DNA of 64,000 bases from Pseudomonas borbori (GCF_900115555.1 NZ_FOWX01000012.1:95466-159465); one strand, 5' to 3'. Numbered from the stretch's first letter, positions 36,382-47,167 are shown. A program made the numbers and translations. Notes: a model not told the origin generated them from the sequence alone.

Positions 36382-37373
36382 GCAACGGCACAGCGACAAG
36401 CGCACTGCTCGATCTGCGCCAGGCCGGCGCCTTGATCGAGCGCGGCGAAACCCTGGCCATCGCCGGCCATATCGACTGCCTGGCGACGCTGCCCAGGGGT
36501 AACTGGATCGGCGGCACCACCCCCTACTTCATGGCGAGCGAGGGTGGCACCTGTCGCCTCGACCGGGTGTTCGTCCAGCCGTTCGGCCAACCGGCCGGCG
36601 AGATCGTCTGCTATGACCGCGAGCGGCTGCCGCACATGCTCGAAGACGCCCCGGAAAATGGCTTCAGCATCGTCATTCTGCCGGCCGCCAGCGGCGTGCT
36701 CGAGGACTATGCCCGCGAGGCCCCCAACTACCCGGACATGTACATCAAGCCGATTGCCGGCTGGGTGGCGGGGGTGCACCTGGATCAGTTGGGCAGCGCC
36801 CAGGCCCAGGTGATCGACGGCCGCAGCGGGCGCTGTTACACCGACCAGGCCATCGTCCTGCACATCCCCCTGCCGCCCGAGCAGGCGGCGGTGGTGCATG
36901 CGGTGAACCTGTTCACCCCCGGCGCGGGACCGACGCTGAGCTTCGACGAGACCGGCTTTGCCGCCCGCGACTGCCTGATCGATGGCGTGCGCGGCAGCTT
37001 GCTCGAGCTGATCCGCGCGCGCGGCATCGACACCCGCCTGCCGCTGGTGGCCGACTACTGCGGCGCCATGATCAATGTCAGCATCCAGGCGCTGGAGCCC
37101 GAGCCGGGCCTGGTGTCCTTCTATGCGCCGGTGTTCGCCGGGGTCAACTACCGTTTCGCCGACGCTGTCGAGGACTACAGCGAGCGCTTCCTGCAGGCCA
37201 TGCCCAGCGACGGCGGCCCCATCCTGTTCGGCTGCAACTGCATCCTCAACTACCTCTATTCGCAGTTGCAGGGACGCCAGACGGCGCGCCTCACCGGTCC
37301 CATCACCTTCGGCGAAGTCGCCTACCAGCTGCTCAACCAGACCGCGGTCTACCTGACGCTGGAGCCAAGCTGA
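36378..37373 (+). CDS. Conserved hypothetical protein (DUF6976-like)
   Basis: 331 residues. No membrane segments. Recognisable conserved stretches: NWIGGTTPYFMASEGGTCRL, SFDETGFAARDCLIDGVRGSL and PILFGCNCILNYLYSQLQ. The start overlaps the preceding stop (ATGA), so the pair is co-translated. I recall this as a conserved Pseudomonas protein family without known function; a link to sensory or FIST-like domains is possible from the general layout but not shown. Confidence 0.7.
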   Translation: MSNGTATSALLDLRQAGALIERGETLAIAGHIDCLATLPRGNWIGGTTPYFMASEGGTCRLDRVFVQPFGQPAGEIVCYDRERLPHMLEDAPENGFSIVILPAASGVLEDYAREAPNYPDMYIKPIAGWVAGVHLDQLGSAQAQVIDGRSGRCYTDQAIVLHIPLPPEQAAVVHAVNLFTPGAGPTLSFDETGFAARDCLIDGVRGSLLELIRARGIDTRLPLVADYCGAMINVSIQALEPEPGLVSFYAPVFAGVNYRFADAVEDYSERFLQAMPSDGGPILFGCNCILNYLYSQLQGRQTARLTGPITFGEVAYQLLNQTAVYLTLEPS

Positions 37374-37573
37374 ACCAGCGACCTCGAACTGCCAGATCGC
37401 GACCCAGCAGCGAAACAGTCGTGCAGCCGCTGCAGGACACGTTATGGTAAGTGAGGGCCGACCCTTCACCCCAGCGGTGCGAAAAGTCGGTAGTCATGAT
37501 CAACGTAGCGCGTCAGACCGAGCCTGGGCCAGTCCGGGTTCGGTCGTCGTCCGCCCGCTCTCAAGAGACCCGC

Positions 37574-39466
37574 ATGCAGATCGAGTTGATCGAAATCCGC
37601 GACCACCTGAGTCGCTTCGCCCCTTTCGACGGGCTACCGGATGAGACCCTCGACGATATCGCCCAACAGGTCGAGGTCGGCTATTTCAAAGCCGGCAGCG
37701 ATATCCTCTGTTACGGCGAGCCGATTCAGGATCTGCACTACATCCGCAGCGGCGCGGTGGAGATCTACCGGCGCAACGGCGAGTTGTATAACCGCCTGAC
37801 CGAAGGCGACGTGTTTGGCCAGTTTGGCCTGCTGCGCGGCAAGAAAGTCCGGCTGCCGGCACGGGCGATCGAAGACAGCCTGATCTACTTCATCCCCGGC
37901 CCGCTGTTCGAGCAGCTGTGCGAGGCCCATGAAGCCTTTGCCGACTTCGTCGAGGCCGAAGGCCAGTCACGCCTGAAGTCGGTGGAGGAATCCCAGGGCA
38001 ACGCCAGCGAGCTGATGAAGATCAAGGTGCGCAAGCTGATCACCAGGCGCACCGTCAGCGTGCCGCTGGGCACCTCGGTGCAGGATGCCGCACGGGTGAT
38101 GACCGAGCATGGGGTGGCTTCCCTGGTGATCCTCGGGCCGCCATCCACCGCCGGAGCAACCCAAAACCAAGTGATGGCCGGCATCACCACCGACCGCGAC
38201 CTGCGCACCCGGGTGCTGGCCGAGGGTCTGGCCCTGGACACCCCGGTCGACCGGGTGATGTCGCCCAACCCGATCACCATCCAGGCCGACGACTCGGTGT
38301 TCGAGGCCATGCTGTGCATGTTGCGCCACAACATCCACCACCTGCCGGTGGTGCACCGTCAGCGGCCGATCGGGGTGATCAACCTGTCGGACATCATCAA
38401 GTACGAATCGCAGAGCAGCCTGTACCTGGTCAACAGCATCTTCAACCGGCAGTCGGTGACGGAGTTGCAGGCCCTGCTGCCGGACCTGCGCGCCACCTTC
38501 CTGCGCATGGTCAACGAGCAGGCCACCGCGCACATGATCGGCAGCGCCATGTCGGGCATCGGCCGTAGCCTGACTCAGCGCCTGCTGGAACTGGCCGAGG
38601 CCGAACTGGGTCCACCACCGGTACCCTACTGCTTCATGGCCCTGGGCTCGATGGCGCGTGACGAGCAGCTGATCGTCACCGATCAGGACAATGCCCTGGT
38701 CCTCGACAACAACTTCGATCCGCGGGTCCACGACGACTATTTCCTCAAGCTGGCGACCTTCGTCAGCGACGGCCTGGCGGCCTGCGGCTTCAGCTACTGC
38801 AAGGGCGGGATCATGGCCACCAACCCCCAGTGGCGCCAGCCGCTGCGGGTGTGGAAGAGCTACTTCACCCGCTGGATCGAACAGCCCAATCCGGAAACCC
38901 TGCTCAACGCCTGCATCTTCTTCGACCTGGACAGCGTCTACGGCGAAACCGAGCTGGTCGAAAGCCTCAAGGATCTGCTCGCGCAGAAGGCCAGCCAGAG
39001 CCCGCTGTTTCTCGCTAGCCTGGCACGCAACGCGCTCAACCGCACCCCGCCGCTGGGCTTCTTCCGTACCTTCGTGATGGAGAAGGACGGCCAGCAGAAC
39101 AACATCATCAACCTCAAGGGCCGCGGCACGGCGCCCCTGACCGACCTGATCCGCGTGCATGCCCTGGCCGCCGGCTCCAAGGCACAGAACTCGCTGGAGC
39201 GCCTGGACGCCATCGCCACCACCAAGCTGCTCACCGAGGAGGCCATCACCCAGCTGCGCTACGCCCTGGAGTTCCTCTCCATCGTGCGCATCCGCCATCA
39301 GGCCATGGACCTGCAGGAAGGCCGCGAGCCGGACAACTACATCGAGCCGGAAAAGGTCTCCGCCAGCGAACGGCACAACCTCAAGTCGGCCTTCCAGGTG
39401 CTGAGCAATGCGCAGAAGTTTCTGCGCTTCCGCTACCCCGGACAGCTGCAAAACCGACCGCTATGA
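37574..39466 (+). CDS. cNMP-binding/CBS/DUF294 nucleotidyltransferase-like signalling protein
   Basis: 630 residues. N-terminal cyclic-nucleotide-binding domain (about 8-125, YGEPIQDLHYIRSGAVEIYR...GDVFGQFGLL), two CBS domains (about 150-290, ITRRTVSVPLG..., VDRVMSPNPITIQADDSVFEAM), DUF294 nucleotidyltransferase-like domain with GSMARDEQLIVTDQDNALV (GS-x-A-R-x-E-x-x-x-x-T-D-x-D) and a C-terminal substrate-binding helical domain. Such proteins are thought to sense nucleotides and regulate an adjacent transporter or enzyme. It overlaps the DEDDh exonuclease gene by four bases, a recurrent pair. Usual context is acetate/cation transport; here it is beside a BCCT osmolyte transporter. Confidence 0.88.
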   Translation: MQIELIEIRDHLSRFAPFDGLPDETLDDIAQQVEVGYFKAGSDILCYGEPIQDLHYIRSGAVEIYRRNGELYNRLTEGDVFGQFGLLRGKKVRLPARAIEDSLIYFIPGPLFEQLCEAHEAFADFVEAEGQSRLKSVEESQGNASELMKIKVRKLITRRTVSVPLGTSVQDAARVMTEHGVASLVILGPPSTAGATQNQVMAGITTDRDLRTRVLAEGLALDTPVDRVMSPNPITIQADDSVFEAMLCMLRHNIHHLPVVHRQRPIGVINLSDIIKYESQSSLYLVNSIFNRQSVTELQALLPDLRATFLRMVNEQATAHMIGSAMSGIGRSLTQRLLELAEAELGPPPVPYCFMALGSMARDEQLIVTDQDNALVLDNNFDPRVHDDYFLKLATFVSDGLAACGFSYCKGGIMATNPQWRQPLRVWKSYFTRWIEQPNPETLLNACIFFDLDSVYGETELVESLKDLLAQKASQSPLFLASLARNALNRTPPLGFFRTFVMEKDGQQNNIINLKGRGTAPLTDLIRVHALAAGSKAQNSLERLDAIATTKLLTEEAITQLRYALEFLSIVRIRHQAMDLQEGREPDNYIEPEKVSASERHNLKSAFQVLSNAQKFLRFRYPGQLQNRPL

Positions 39467-40182
39467 GACGCCTGCGCACTGGCGCGCCAGCCGACTGGCC
39501 GGCGCTGTTCGCCCAGCTGGCGCAGAGCGCCCGCGACCCTCGACTGGCTCGCTTCTACCGGGCCGGCACGGTAAGCGCCGACACGCCCCTGGAGCAGGCA
39601 CCGCTGCTGGCCCTGGATGTCGAGACCACCGGCCTGGACAGCCGCCGCGACTCGATCGTCAGCCTCGGCCTGGTGCCCTTCGACCTACGGCGCATTCGCT
39701 GCCGCGAAGCCAGCTATTGGGTGGTCAAACCGCTGTGCGAACTGAACAGCCAGTCGGTCACCTTCCACCACATCACCCACTCGGACATCCTCAGCGCACC
39801 GGCCCTGGACGCTGTGCTCGAGCCATTGCTGACGGCCATGGCCGGCAAGATCATGGTGGTGCATTACCGCAACATCGAACGCGGTTTTCTCGACCAGGCC
39901 GTGCGTCATCTACTCGGTGAAGGGCTGCATTTCCCGGTGATCGACACCATGCAGCTGGAAGCCCGGCTGCACCCGCGCCAGCGCCGACCCGGCTGGCTAC
40001 GGCAGATGCTCGGCAAACAGTCGGTATCCATCCGCCTGGCCGACAGCCGCCTGCGCTACGGCCTGCCGCTGTACCAGGCGCACCACGCCCTGACCGACGC
40101 CCTGGCGACCGCGGAATTGCTGCAGGCACAGACCGCCACCCACTATCCGGCCACCACGCCGGTGGGCGACTTGTGGAATTGA
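39463..40182 (+). CDS. DEDDh 3'-5' exonuclease (DnaQ-like)
   Basis: 239 residues. ExoI motif LALDVETTGLD (Asp, Glu), ExoII region VVHYRNIERGFLDQ, and ExoIII YQAHHALTDALATAELL (His and Asp) define the DEDDh group. Co-translated with the DUF294 protein (ATGA overlap). The substrate, DNA or a small RNA/nucleotide, is unknown; the pair may act in nucleotide signalling. Confidence 0.87.
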   Translation: MRRLRTGAPADWPALFAQLAQSARDPRLARFYRAGTVSADTPLEQAPLLALDVETTGLDSRRDSIVSLGLVPFDLRRIRCREASYWVVKPLCELNSQSVTFHHITHSDILSAPALDAVLEPLLTAMAGKIMVVHYRNIERGFLDQAVRHLLGEGLHFPVIDTMQLEARLHPRQRRPGWLRQMLGKQSVSIRLADSRLRYGLPLYQAHHALTDALATAELLQAQTATHYPATTPVGDLWN

Positions 40183-40203
40183 GCGGCACTCCGCGCTAGC
40201 TGC

Positions 40204-40268
40204 GGGAGGGGCTTTAGCCGCGAACTCTTAGCCAGAGGGTCAAAAGCATCGCGGCTAAAGCCCCTCCC
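40204..40268. repeat. Palindromic repeat, family D
   Basis: 20-bp arms GGGAGGGGCTTTAGCCGCGA (40204-40223) and TCGCGGCTAAAGCCCCTCCC (40249-40268), perfectly complementary. It lies just before a bidirectional terminator. A second copy with decayed arms is at 58137-58213. Confidence 0.85.
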
Positions 40269-40270
40269 AC

Positions 40271-40298
40271 AAAAAACGCGCCCGAAGGCGCGTTTTTT
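40271..40298. terminator. Bidirectional Rho-independent terminator
   Basis: AAAAAACGCGCC (40271-40282), CGAA loop, GGCGCGTTTTTT (40287-40298): GC stem with an A-run on one side and a T-run on the other. It ends both the exonuclease gene and the convergent BCCT gene. Confidence 0.93.
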
Positions 40299-40318
40299 GT
40301 ATTAGCCAGCGGCGGCGG

Positions 40319-41986
40319 TCAGCGTGGCTCGCTCAACAAGCCTTTGACGATCGACACACAGCCCACCAGCAACACGATGGTGAACGGCAGGCCGGTGGAT
40401 ACCGCCATGGCCTGCAGGGCCACCAGGCCACCGCCGAGCAGCAGGGCGATGGCCACCGCGCCTTCCATGATCGCCCAGAACGCCCGTTGCGGCACCGGCG
40501 CATTGACCTTGCCGCCCGCGGTGATGGTGTCGATCACCAGCGAACCGGAGTCCGACGAGGTGACGAAGAACACGATCACCAGCACGATGCCGATAAAGGA
40601 GCTGATCTCGCTCAACGGCAGCTGGCCGAGCATGGCGAACAACTTCAGCTCCAGGGCCGCCTCCTGCACCCCGGTGAAACCGTCGCCGAGCAGTTGGCCG
40701 ATGGCGGTGCCACCAAAGGCGGTCATCCACAACACCGACACCAGCGACGGCACCAGCAGCACGGCGATGAGGAACTCGCGTACCGTGCGGCCACGGCTGA
40801 CCCGGGCGATGAACATGCCGACAAAGGGCGACCAGCTGATCCACCAGGCCCAGTAGAAGGCGGTCCAGCCCTGGCTGAAGTTGGCGTCCTCGCGTCCGAT
40901 GGGGTTGGACAGCTCGGGCAGATAGGCCAGGTAACTGCCCAGGTTGCTGAAGAAGCCGGTGACGATCGCCAGGGTCGGCCCCACCAGAATGATGAAGCCG
41001 AGCAACAGGATGGCCAGCACCATGTTGATTTCCGACAGGCGCTTGACCCCCTTGTCCAGGCCGGCCAGCACCGACATCAGGGCGATCGCGGTAATGCCGA
41101 TAATCAGCAGCACCTTGCTGGTATCGTTCGCGGTAATACCGAACAGATGATCGAGGCCGGCAGCCGCCTGCTCGGCGCCCAGGCCCAGGGAGGTGGCCAG
41201 GCCGAACAGGGTGGCGAACACCGCGAGGATGTCGACCACATGCCCCGGCCAGCCCCACACCCGCTCGCCGAGCAGCGGGTAGAAGATCGAGCGGATGCTC
41301 AGCGGCAGGCCCTTGTTGAAGGAAAACAGCGCCAGGGCCAGGGCGACGATGGCGTAGATCGCCCAGGGATGCAGGCCCCAATGAAAGATGGTGGCCGCCA
41401 TCGCCAGGCTCGCGGCCTCCTGCGCATTACCGGCGGCCGCGCCCAGCGGCGCCCAGTCGCTGCGCAGGCCATCTTCGCCGACGCTGACCCCGGCGATGGC
41501 CGAGTCCAGATGCGACATCGGCTCCCCCACGCCGTAGAACATCAGGCCGATGCCCATGCCGGCGGCGAACAGCATGGAAAACCAACCGGTATAGGAATAG
41601 TCGGGCGTCGCCTCCTTGCCGCCCAGGCGTACCTTGCCCAGCGGCGAAACAATCAGAAACAGGCACAGCAGCACGAAGATGTTGGCCGCGCCGATAAAGA
41701 ACCAGGCCAGGTTGCTGGTCAGCCAGCCGCGAATGGCGCTGAACAGCGGTTCGACTTCGGCCTGCAGGGCCAGGGTCAGGATCACGAACAGGAGGATGGT
41801 CAGCGCGGAAATACTGAACACCTTGCCGTGGATATCCAGGTTGAAGAGGAACCTGCCCTTGATGTTGTCCTGACCGACCACATAGTCGGTATCGATCAGG
41901 TTGGCGGCCCCGCTCGGGGCCGGAATGCCACCCGGTATTTCCGCTTCTGGCTGTGGCGTCGTGTCATGCAAAGGGGTTTTTTCCAT
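40319..41986 (-). CDS. BCCT-family osmolyte transporter
   Basis: 555 residues, 12 predicted membrane segments after a 60-residue cytoplasmic N-terminus. Family motifs: GMGIGLMFYGVGEPMSHL (the Gly-Met-Gly-Ile-Gly stretch of sodium-coupled betaine carriers), FHWGLHPWAIYAIVALALALFSF, and WAWWISWSPFVGMFIARVSRGRTVREF. Substrate likely glycine betaine, choline or ectoine. ATG 41986 has AAGGAG eight bases upstream. The long C-terminal osmosensing tail is absent. With the ectoine genes at the left edge of the window it fits an osmoadapted cell. Confidence 0.9.
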   Translation of the reverse strand: MEKTPLHDTTPQPEAEIPGGIPAPSGAANLIDTDYVVGQDNIKGRFLFNLDIHGKVFSISALTILLFVILTLALQAEVEPLFSAIRGWLTSNLAWFFIGAANIFVLLCLFLIVSPLGKVRLGGKEATPDYSYTGWFSMLFAAGMGIGLMFYGVGEPMSHLDSAIAGVSVGEDGLRSDWAPLGAAAGNAQEAASLAMAATIFHWGLHPWAIYAIVALALALFSFNKGLPLSIRSIFYPLLGERVWGWPGHVVDILAVFATLFGLATSLGLGAEQAAAGLDHLFGITANDTSKVLLIIGITAIALMSVLAGLDKGVKRLSEINMVLAILLLGFIILVGPTLAIVTGFFSNLGSYLAYLPELSNPIGREDANFSQGWTAFYWAWWISWSPFVGMFIARVSRGRTVREFLIAVLLVPSLVSVLWMTAFGGTAIGQLLGDGFTGVQEAALELKLFAMLGQLPLSEISSFIGIVLVIVFFVTSSDSGSLVIDTITAGGKVNAPVPQRAFWAIMEGAVAIALLLGGGLVALQAMAVSTGLPFTIVLLVGCVSIVKGLLSEPR

Positions 41987-42252
41987 GTGGAGTGCTCCTT
42001 GAGGCATTTAACTCGCTGGCAAGCACAAGAAGGACGGTTTCGCCCGACTTACAACTCATCGCGCCCGAAAAACGTTTCGGGTAGCGGCTAAGGGTAACAG
42101 GCAAATCCCAGGTTTTCCGGCCACGGGGCGTCACTCGCAGGCCAAATGCCGCCATCTGCAGACTCGGAACTTGGCGAATGCACCGCTGTTGGTGCCACAC
42201 TGCAGGGGTAACAGATTCGCCGCCAGCCCGGCTTCAGCGCACAGGAACCCGC

Positions 42253-43698
42253 ATGTCCCTGGATTTCGGCATCCCCCATCTGCTCGCCTACCTGATCGCC
42301 GCGATCCATGCCCTCGGCATGCTCGCCGCCGTGCATGCGGTGCTGACCGTACGCACCGCCCAGGGTGCCCTGGCCTGGGCGATGTCGCTGTTCTTCATGC
42401 CCTACCTGACCCTGCTGCCTTACCTGGTGTTCGGCCGCAGCCGCTTCGATGCCTATATCAAGGCCCGGCGCCACGCCGACAGGCAGATGCACCAGGCCAT
42501 GGCCGCGCTGAACTGGCGGCCCTGGGTCGACGAAGCCCTGAGCGCCAGCGCCTCGCCGATCTACCAGCAACTGCGCGCCCTGCCCCGGCTGGGCCGGATG
42601 CCCTGCCTGGCGAACAATCAGGTGCAGCTGCTGATCGATGGCGAGGCGGCCTTCGCCGCGATCTTCGCCGCCCTGGCCAGCGCACGCCGGGTGATCCTGC
42701 TGCAGTTCTTCATCGTCCGCGACGACCGGCTCGGCCGGCGCCTGCAAGACCTGCTGCTGCAGCGCGCGGCCGCCGGCGTGCAGGTTTTCGTGCTCTATGA
42801 CGGCATCGGCAGCCACGCCCTGCCGCGCCATTTCAGCGAGAAAATGCGCGCCGGCGGCATCCAGGTCCATGCCTTCACCACCGGCGGCGGACTGCTCAAC
42901 CGCTTCCAGCTGAATTTTCGCAACCACCGCAAGATAGTGGTGGTCGATGGCGAATGCGGCTTTCTCGGCGGGCTCAACGTCGGCGACGAATACCTCGGGC
43001 ACAAACCGCCCCTGGCACCCTGGCGCGACACCCATGTCGAAGTGCGCGGGCCAGTGGTCGCCTGCCTGCAGGAGTCCTTCGCCGAAGACTGGTTCTGGGC
43101 CACCCGCCAATTGCCGCCGCTGTTGCTGCCCGAGGCCTACCCGGGCGACGGCATGCTCTGCCAACTGATCGCCAGCGGCCCGGCTGATCCGCAGGAAACC
43201 TGCGCGCTGCTGTTCGTCGAGGCGATTCATAGCGCCCGCGAGCGGCTGTGGATCAGCAGCCCCTATTTCATCCCCGACGAGGCGCTGTTCGCCGCCTTGC
43301 GCCTGGCCGTGCTGCGCGGCGTCGATGTACGCATCCTGCTGCCGGCGCGGCCCGACCACCGGGTGGTCTACGCCGCCTCCAGCCTGTACGCCTTCGAGGC
43401 CCTGCGCGCCGGAATCCGGGTGTTCCGCTACCAGCCGGGCTTCCTGCACCAGAAGGTCATGCTGGTCGATCGGGAGGTCGCCGGCATCGGCAGTGCCAAC
43501 CTGGACAATCGCTCGTTCCGCCTGAACTTCGAGATCACCCTGCTGACCCTCGATCGGCGCTTCGCCGACGAGGTCGCCCACATGCTCGAGCAGGACTTCG
43601 AGCAATCGCGCGAACTGCTCGCCAGCGACTACAAGAACCTGCGCCGCCTGCAGCAACTGGCCATGCGCGTGGCCCGCCTGATCTCGCCGATCCTCTAG
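42253..43698 (+). CDS. cls: Cardiolipin synthase (phospholipase D family)
   Basis: 481 residues: two N-terminal membrane segments (about 10-65) and two phospholipase D motifs, [19 protein letters not shown] and [24 protein letters not shown] (HKD motifs). Joins two phosphatidylglycerols into cardiolipin at the inner membrane. ATG 42253 gives the usual hydrophobic start. Its stop codon overlaps the end of the convergent PepSY gene by four bases. Confidence 0.93.
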   Translation: MSLDFGIPHLLAYLIAAIHALGMLAAVHAVLTVRTAQGALAWAMSLFFMPYLTLLPYLVFGRSRFDAYIKARRHADRQMHQAMAALNWRPWVDEALSASASPIYQQLRALPRLGRMPCLANNQVQLLIDGEAAFAAIFAALASARRVILLQFFIVRDDRLGRRLQDLLLQRAAAGVQVFVLYDGIGSHALPRHFSEKMRAGGIQVHAFTTGGGLLNRFQLNFRNHRKIVVVDGECGFLGGLNVGDEYLGHKPPLAPWRDTHVEVRGPVVACLQESFAEDWFWATRQLPPLLLPEAYPGDGMLCQLIASGPADPQETCALLFVEAIHSARERLWISSPYFIPDEALFAALRLAVLRGVDVRILLPARPDHRVVYAASSLYAFEALRAGIRVFRYQPGFLHQKVMLVDREVAGIGSANLDNRSFRLNFEITLLTLDRRFADEVAHMLEQDFEQSRELLASDYKNLRRLQQLAMRVARLISPIL

Positions 43699-44915
43699 CA
43701 GCCAGCTGAAGCCCGGGACATGAGCTGCCGGCTGCGCTGCTCGCCAAGTACCCGCGAACGACGCTTCCTGATCCAGATCACCACCCCGGTCAGCGACAGC
43801 ATGGCCACCGCCAGCCCCAGCAGCGACACCAGGATTCGCCCCGACAGGCCGAGGATGCGTCCGGAATGCAGCGGGAACTGCGCCTGCATGAAGATATCCC
43901 CGGCGCTGCCACTGCCCGGAATCAAGCTGCCCGCCAGCGCGCCGCTCTGGCCGTCGAGGTAGAGCCAGGGATTGCCCAGGCCGCCGTCGCCGTGGTCGTT
44001 TTCCGCGGTGTAGAAACCCACGCCGTAGACATCGAACTCCGGTGAGTAGAACAACCCGCCGGGCGGTTTATCGAGGCCCAGGCGTCGCGCCTCGGCTTGC
44101 GCCAAGTGCAGTGCGTCGGCCCGGCTGATGGCCGGCACAGGCTGCTGATCGAGGCTGACCGGGGTACGGCTGGCGAAGGGGCTGGGGGTCAGCGGCGAGA
44201 ACAGTTCGACCAGCGGCCGGGTCACCTGCACATTGAGGTTCATCGATACCGAGGACACCGCCAGGATCAGCAGCAGGCCCCAGATCCACACGCCGCCGGA
44301 GCGGTGCAGGTCGAAGTTGAGCTTGTAGCCGCCCTGCTGCCAGCGAAAGGCGAACGACTTGCGCCAGGCGCGCCAGCTGGGGAAGGACAGCCACAGGGCG
44401 ATGAAGCAATCCAGGGTCCAGACGATGGCGACTAGGCCGAACAACAGAATGCCCAGCTCGATGCCGAAACCATCGGGGATATGCAGGCTGTAGTGCAGCT
44501 TGTAGAGGAACGGCATGAGGTTCTCGCGGCTCAGCGACAGCGCGCCCCACAGGCGCCGGCCCTGCTCCTCGCCGGTCACCGGATCGAGGGCCAGCTGGTT
44601 GAAGTCCAACTCATAAGCCTTGCCGGTGGCCGGGTCGATGCGCGGGTTGACGCTGACACCGAAGGCATGGCCCGGCTCGGTATACAGCGGCATGAAACCG
44701 ACCTGCACCCGCGGGTCACGCGCCTCCAGCTGGGCGGCCAGCGCCTGCGGCGTTTGCGCCGGCCCCTCGCTGCGGGATTCGAACAGCTGCGGATTGAGCC
44801 ACTCGTCGATCTCGTGATCCCAGGAGATCACCGCCCCGGTCAGGCCGGAGACGAACAGGAACACCGCGATAAACAGGCCGAACCAGCGGTGCAGAACAAC
44901 AAAGGTGGGACGCAT
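43695..44915 (-). CDS. PepSY-associated membrane protein (iron-uptake type)
   Basis: 406 residues with about four membrane segments and two periplasmic PepSY regions. [33 protein letters not shown] (first TM and PepSY start), [35 protein letters not shown] and [26 protein letters not shown] are typical. Family members lie beside TonB siderophore receptors and are thought to reduce or handle iron at the inner membrane. It follows the receptor gene by 59 bp on the same strand. Confidence 0.88.
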   Translation of the reverse strand: MRPTFVVLHRWFGLFIAVFLFVSGLTGAVISWDHEIDEWLNPQLFESRSEGPAQTPQALAAQLEARDPRVQVGFMPLYTEPGHAFGVSVNPRIDPATGKAYELDFNQLALDPVTGEEQGRRLWGALSLSRENLMPFLYKLHYSLHIPDGFGIELGILLFGLVAIVWTLDCFIALWLSFPSWRAWRKSFAFRWQQGGYKLNFDLHRSGGVWIWGLLLILAVSSVSMNLNVQVTRPLVELFSPLTPSPFASRTPVSLDQQPVPAISRADALHLAQAEARRLGLDKPPGGLFYSPEFDVYGVGFYTAENDHGDGGLGNPWLYLDGQSGALAGSLIPGSGSAGDIFMQAQFPLHSGRILGLSGRILVSLLGLAVAMLSLTGVVIWIRKRRSRVLGEQRSRQLMSRASAGC

Positions 44916-44974
44916 GGGCTTTCTCGTGACGGTAGGCGGCTATGCCTGCCGCAGCCGCGGCAGGCGCCGGTTTG

Positions 44975-47065
44975 CTAGTAGTTCCAGCTGACGGTCATGC
45001 TGGCGTTGCGCGGGGCAGCGTAATAGGCCTGGGTCCAGTACAGGCTGCTCAGGTACTTCTCGTCGGTGAGGTTGTTGAGGTTGGCCGAGACCGTCCAGTT
45101 GCGGTCGATCTCGTAGCTGGCCATCAGGTTGACCACCGCGTAGGCGTCCTGCTCGGCGATGCCGTTGCGCACCTCGTCCTGCCAGTTCAGGCTGGCGCCG
45201 ACCTTGAGCTGCTCCAGAGCCGGAATACGGTAGGTGCCGGCGGCCTTGAACAGGTGCTTGGGCGAGTAGGTCACCGCATGCTGGTCGTTGGCGTCGGTGA
45301 TGTCGACGAAGGTGTAGCCGGCGTTGGCCTGCAGGCCGGGCAGCAGCTCGCCGGACACCTCCAGCTCGTAGCCCTCGCTGCTGATACCCTCGACCCCCCT
45401 GTAGAAGGTCTTGCCGGCATCAAAGCCGGCCGCTTCCGCCACGTTGTCCTGCTCGGTGCGGAACAGCGCCAGGGACAGGTTGACGCGCTCGTCCAGCAGC
45501 TCGCCCTTGATCCCCGCCTCGTAGTTGACCCCTTCCACCGGTGCCAGACGCGAACCGCTCCGGTCGGTCTCGGTCTGCGGATCGAAGATCTCGGTGTAGC
45601 TGGCGTAGACCGAGTACTGCTCGCTGAGATCGAAGACCAGGCCGGCATAGGGCACCACCTCGCCGCTGTACTTGGTGGTCTTGTCGCTGCCGTAGTTGCC
45701 GCCGCTGCTCTGCACATCGACCACCCGCGCCCCGCTGATCAGGCTCAGGCGGTCGCTCAGGCTCCAGCGCGCGGCGCCGTAGTAGCTCTGCATGCGGTCG
45801 GTGAAATCGCTGCCATTGCTGCCGGCATCGTTCAACGGCTTGCCGATATTGCCGTTCCACTGCTCCAGCGGCGGCAGGGCGGTGCCGGTGCTGGAGTCGT
45901 ACCAGGAGATGTCCTCCAGCTCGGAACGCGACCAGCTGGCGCCGAGCACCGCGTCGTGCTGGCGACCAGCCAGGGCGAAGGCGCCGTTGAGCTGCAGGTC
46001 GCCGATCAGCTGGCGGTTCTCGTCCTGGTATTCGGACGGAAAGCTGAACAGCCCCAGGTCGGTGTCGCGATCCGGGGTGCCGTAGACGTAGAACAGCGAA
46101 CCGTCGCCCTCTTTCTTCACATGGGTGACCACGGCCTTGGCCTGCCAGCCGTTGCCCAGGTCGTGGGCCAGTTCGGCGAAGCTGCGGTTCTCCTGGTTAT
46201 CCCAGTAGGCCCAATCGGCGGCGGTACTGGTGGAGCGCGAGTAGTCGGTGGCCGAGCCATCGCTGTAGTTGAGCGGCAGGGCGCCCCACAGCGGCGAATT
46301 GGCATCGCTCTTCTGCAGGGTATGGCCGAGGGTGAACAGGGTGCTGTCGTTCAGGTCGAACTCCAGCACGCCGTGGAAGACGTTCTTCTCCCGCGCGTAA
46401 CGGTCCAGGTAGGAGTTCTTGTTCTCGTGGGCGTAGACCACCCGGCCGCGGATGGTGCCTGCATCGGTCAGCGCGCCCGAGACGTCGGTGTCGATGCGGC
46501 GCTTGTCCCAGGAGCCCGCGGTCAGGTCGATGCGCGCCTGGGGTGCCAGCGTCGGGCGCTTGCGTACGAAGTTGATGGTAGCCGAGGGGTTGCCGGTGCC
46601 GGACATCAGGCCGTTGGCGCCGCGGATCACCTCGACCCGCTCGAACACCGCGGTGTCGAGGTCGCCCTCGACGTTGCCATAGACGAAGGGAATGCCGATG
46701 CCGTCGTACTGGAAGTTGGTGATGTCGAAGCCGCGGGCGCTGTAGTAGGTGCGGTCGGTCTCGACCTCCTGCACCTGAATGCCGGTGGCCATCTTCAGCG
46801 CATCGTTGACACTGTCGAGCTGGAAGTCATCGAGCTGGCCGCGGCTGATGGTGGAGATCGACTGCGGGGTCTGCCGCGGGGTCAGGTCCAGCTTGGTGGC
46901 GGCGCTGCTGGGCGTCGACTTGTAGCTGTCGGCCTCGGCCGCTTCGGCGTTGCCGACCACGGTCTGGGCATCGAGTTGTACCGCCGCGCCGTCGGCGGCC
47001 AGGGCATGGTTGAAACTACAAGCGGCGGCGATGGCCACGGCCAGGCGGGTCTTTCTGCACAACAC
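44975..47065 (-). CDS. TonB-dependent siderophore receptor
   Basis: About 696 residues. Signal peptide (RLAVAIAAACSFNHALA), plug domain (TPRQTPQSISTISRGQLDDFQ...VERVEVIRGANGLMSGTGNPSATINFVRKRP), then a 22-strand barrel ending in the aromatic VSWNY. No N-terminal signalling domain, so not a FpvA-type transducer. Start GTG 47065, six bases after GGGGAGA; a TTG at 47080 would lie inside that site. Controlled probably by Fur (site at 47168-47186). Specificity not readable, though the sequence has ferrichrome/ferrioxamine/FpvB-like features. Confidence 0.9.
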   Translation of the reverse strand: MLCRKTRLAVAIAAACSFNHALAADGAAVQLDAQTVVGNAEAAEADSYKSTPSSAATKLDLTPRQTPQSISTISRGQLDDFQLDSVNDALKMATGIQVQEVETDRTYYSARGFDITNFQYDGIGIPFVYGNVEGDLDTAVFERVEVIRGANGLMSGTGNPSATINFVRKRPTLAPQARIDLTAGSWDKRRIDTDVSGALTDAGTIRGRVVYAHENKNSYLDRYAREKNVFHGVLEFDLNDSTLFTLGHTLQKSDANSPLWGALPLNYSDGSATDYSRSTSTAADWAYWDNQENRSFAELAHDLGNGWQAKAVVTHVKKEGDGSLFYVYGTPDRDTDLGLFSFPSEYQDENRQLIGDLQLNGAFALAGRQHDAVLGASWSRSELEDISWYDSSTGTALPPLEQWNGNIGKPLNDAGSNGSDFTDRMQSYYGAARWSLSDRLSLISGARVVDVQSSGGNYGSDKTTKYSGEVVPYAGLVFDLSEQYSVYASYTEIFDPQTETDRSGSRLAPVEGVNYEAGIKGELLDERVNLSLALFRTEQDNVAEAAGFDAGKTFYRGVEGISSEGYELEVSGELLPGLQANAGYTFVDITDANDQHAVTYSPKHLFKAAGTYRIPALEQLKVGASLNWQDEVRNGIAEQDAYAVVNLMASYEIDRNWTVSANLNNLTDEKYLSSLYWTQAYYAAPRNASMTVSWNY

Positions 47066-47167
47066 AAGGACTCTCCCCAATGCGAATATCGAATGTCCTG
47101 CAGGGTCGTCCTTGCTTGCAGGAGGCGCTTACCAGCACGCGCGCATCGGCTGCCAAAGCACACCGAT

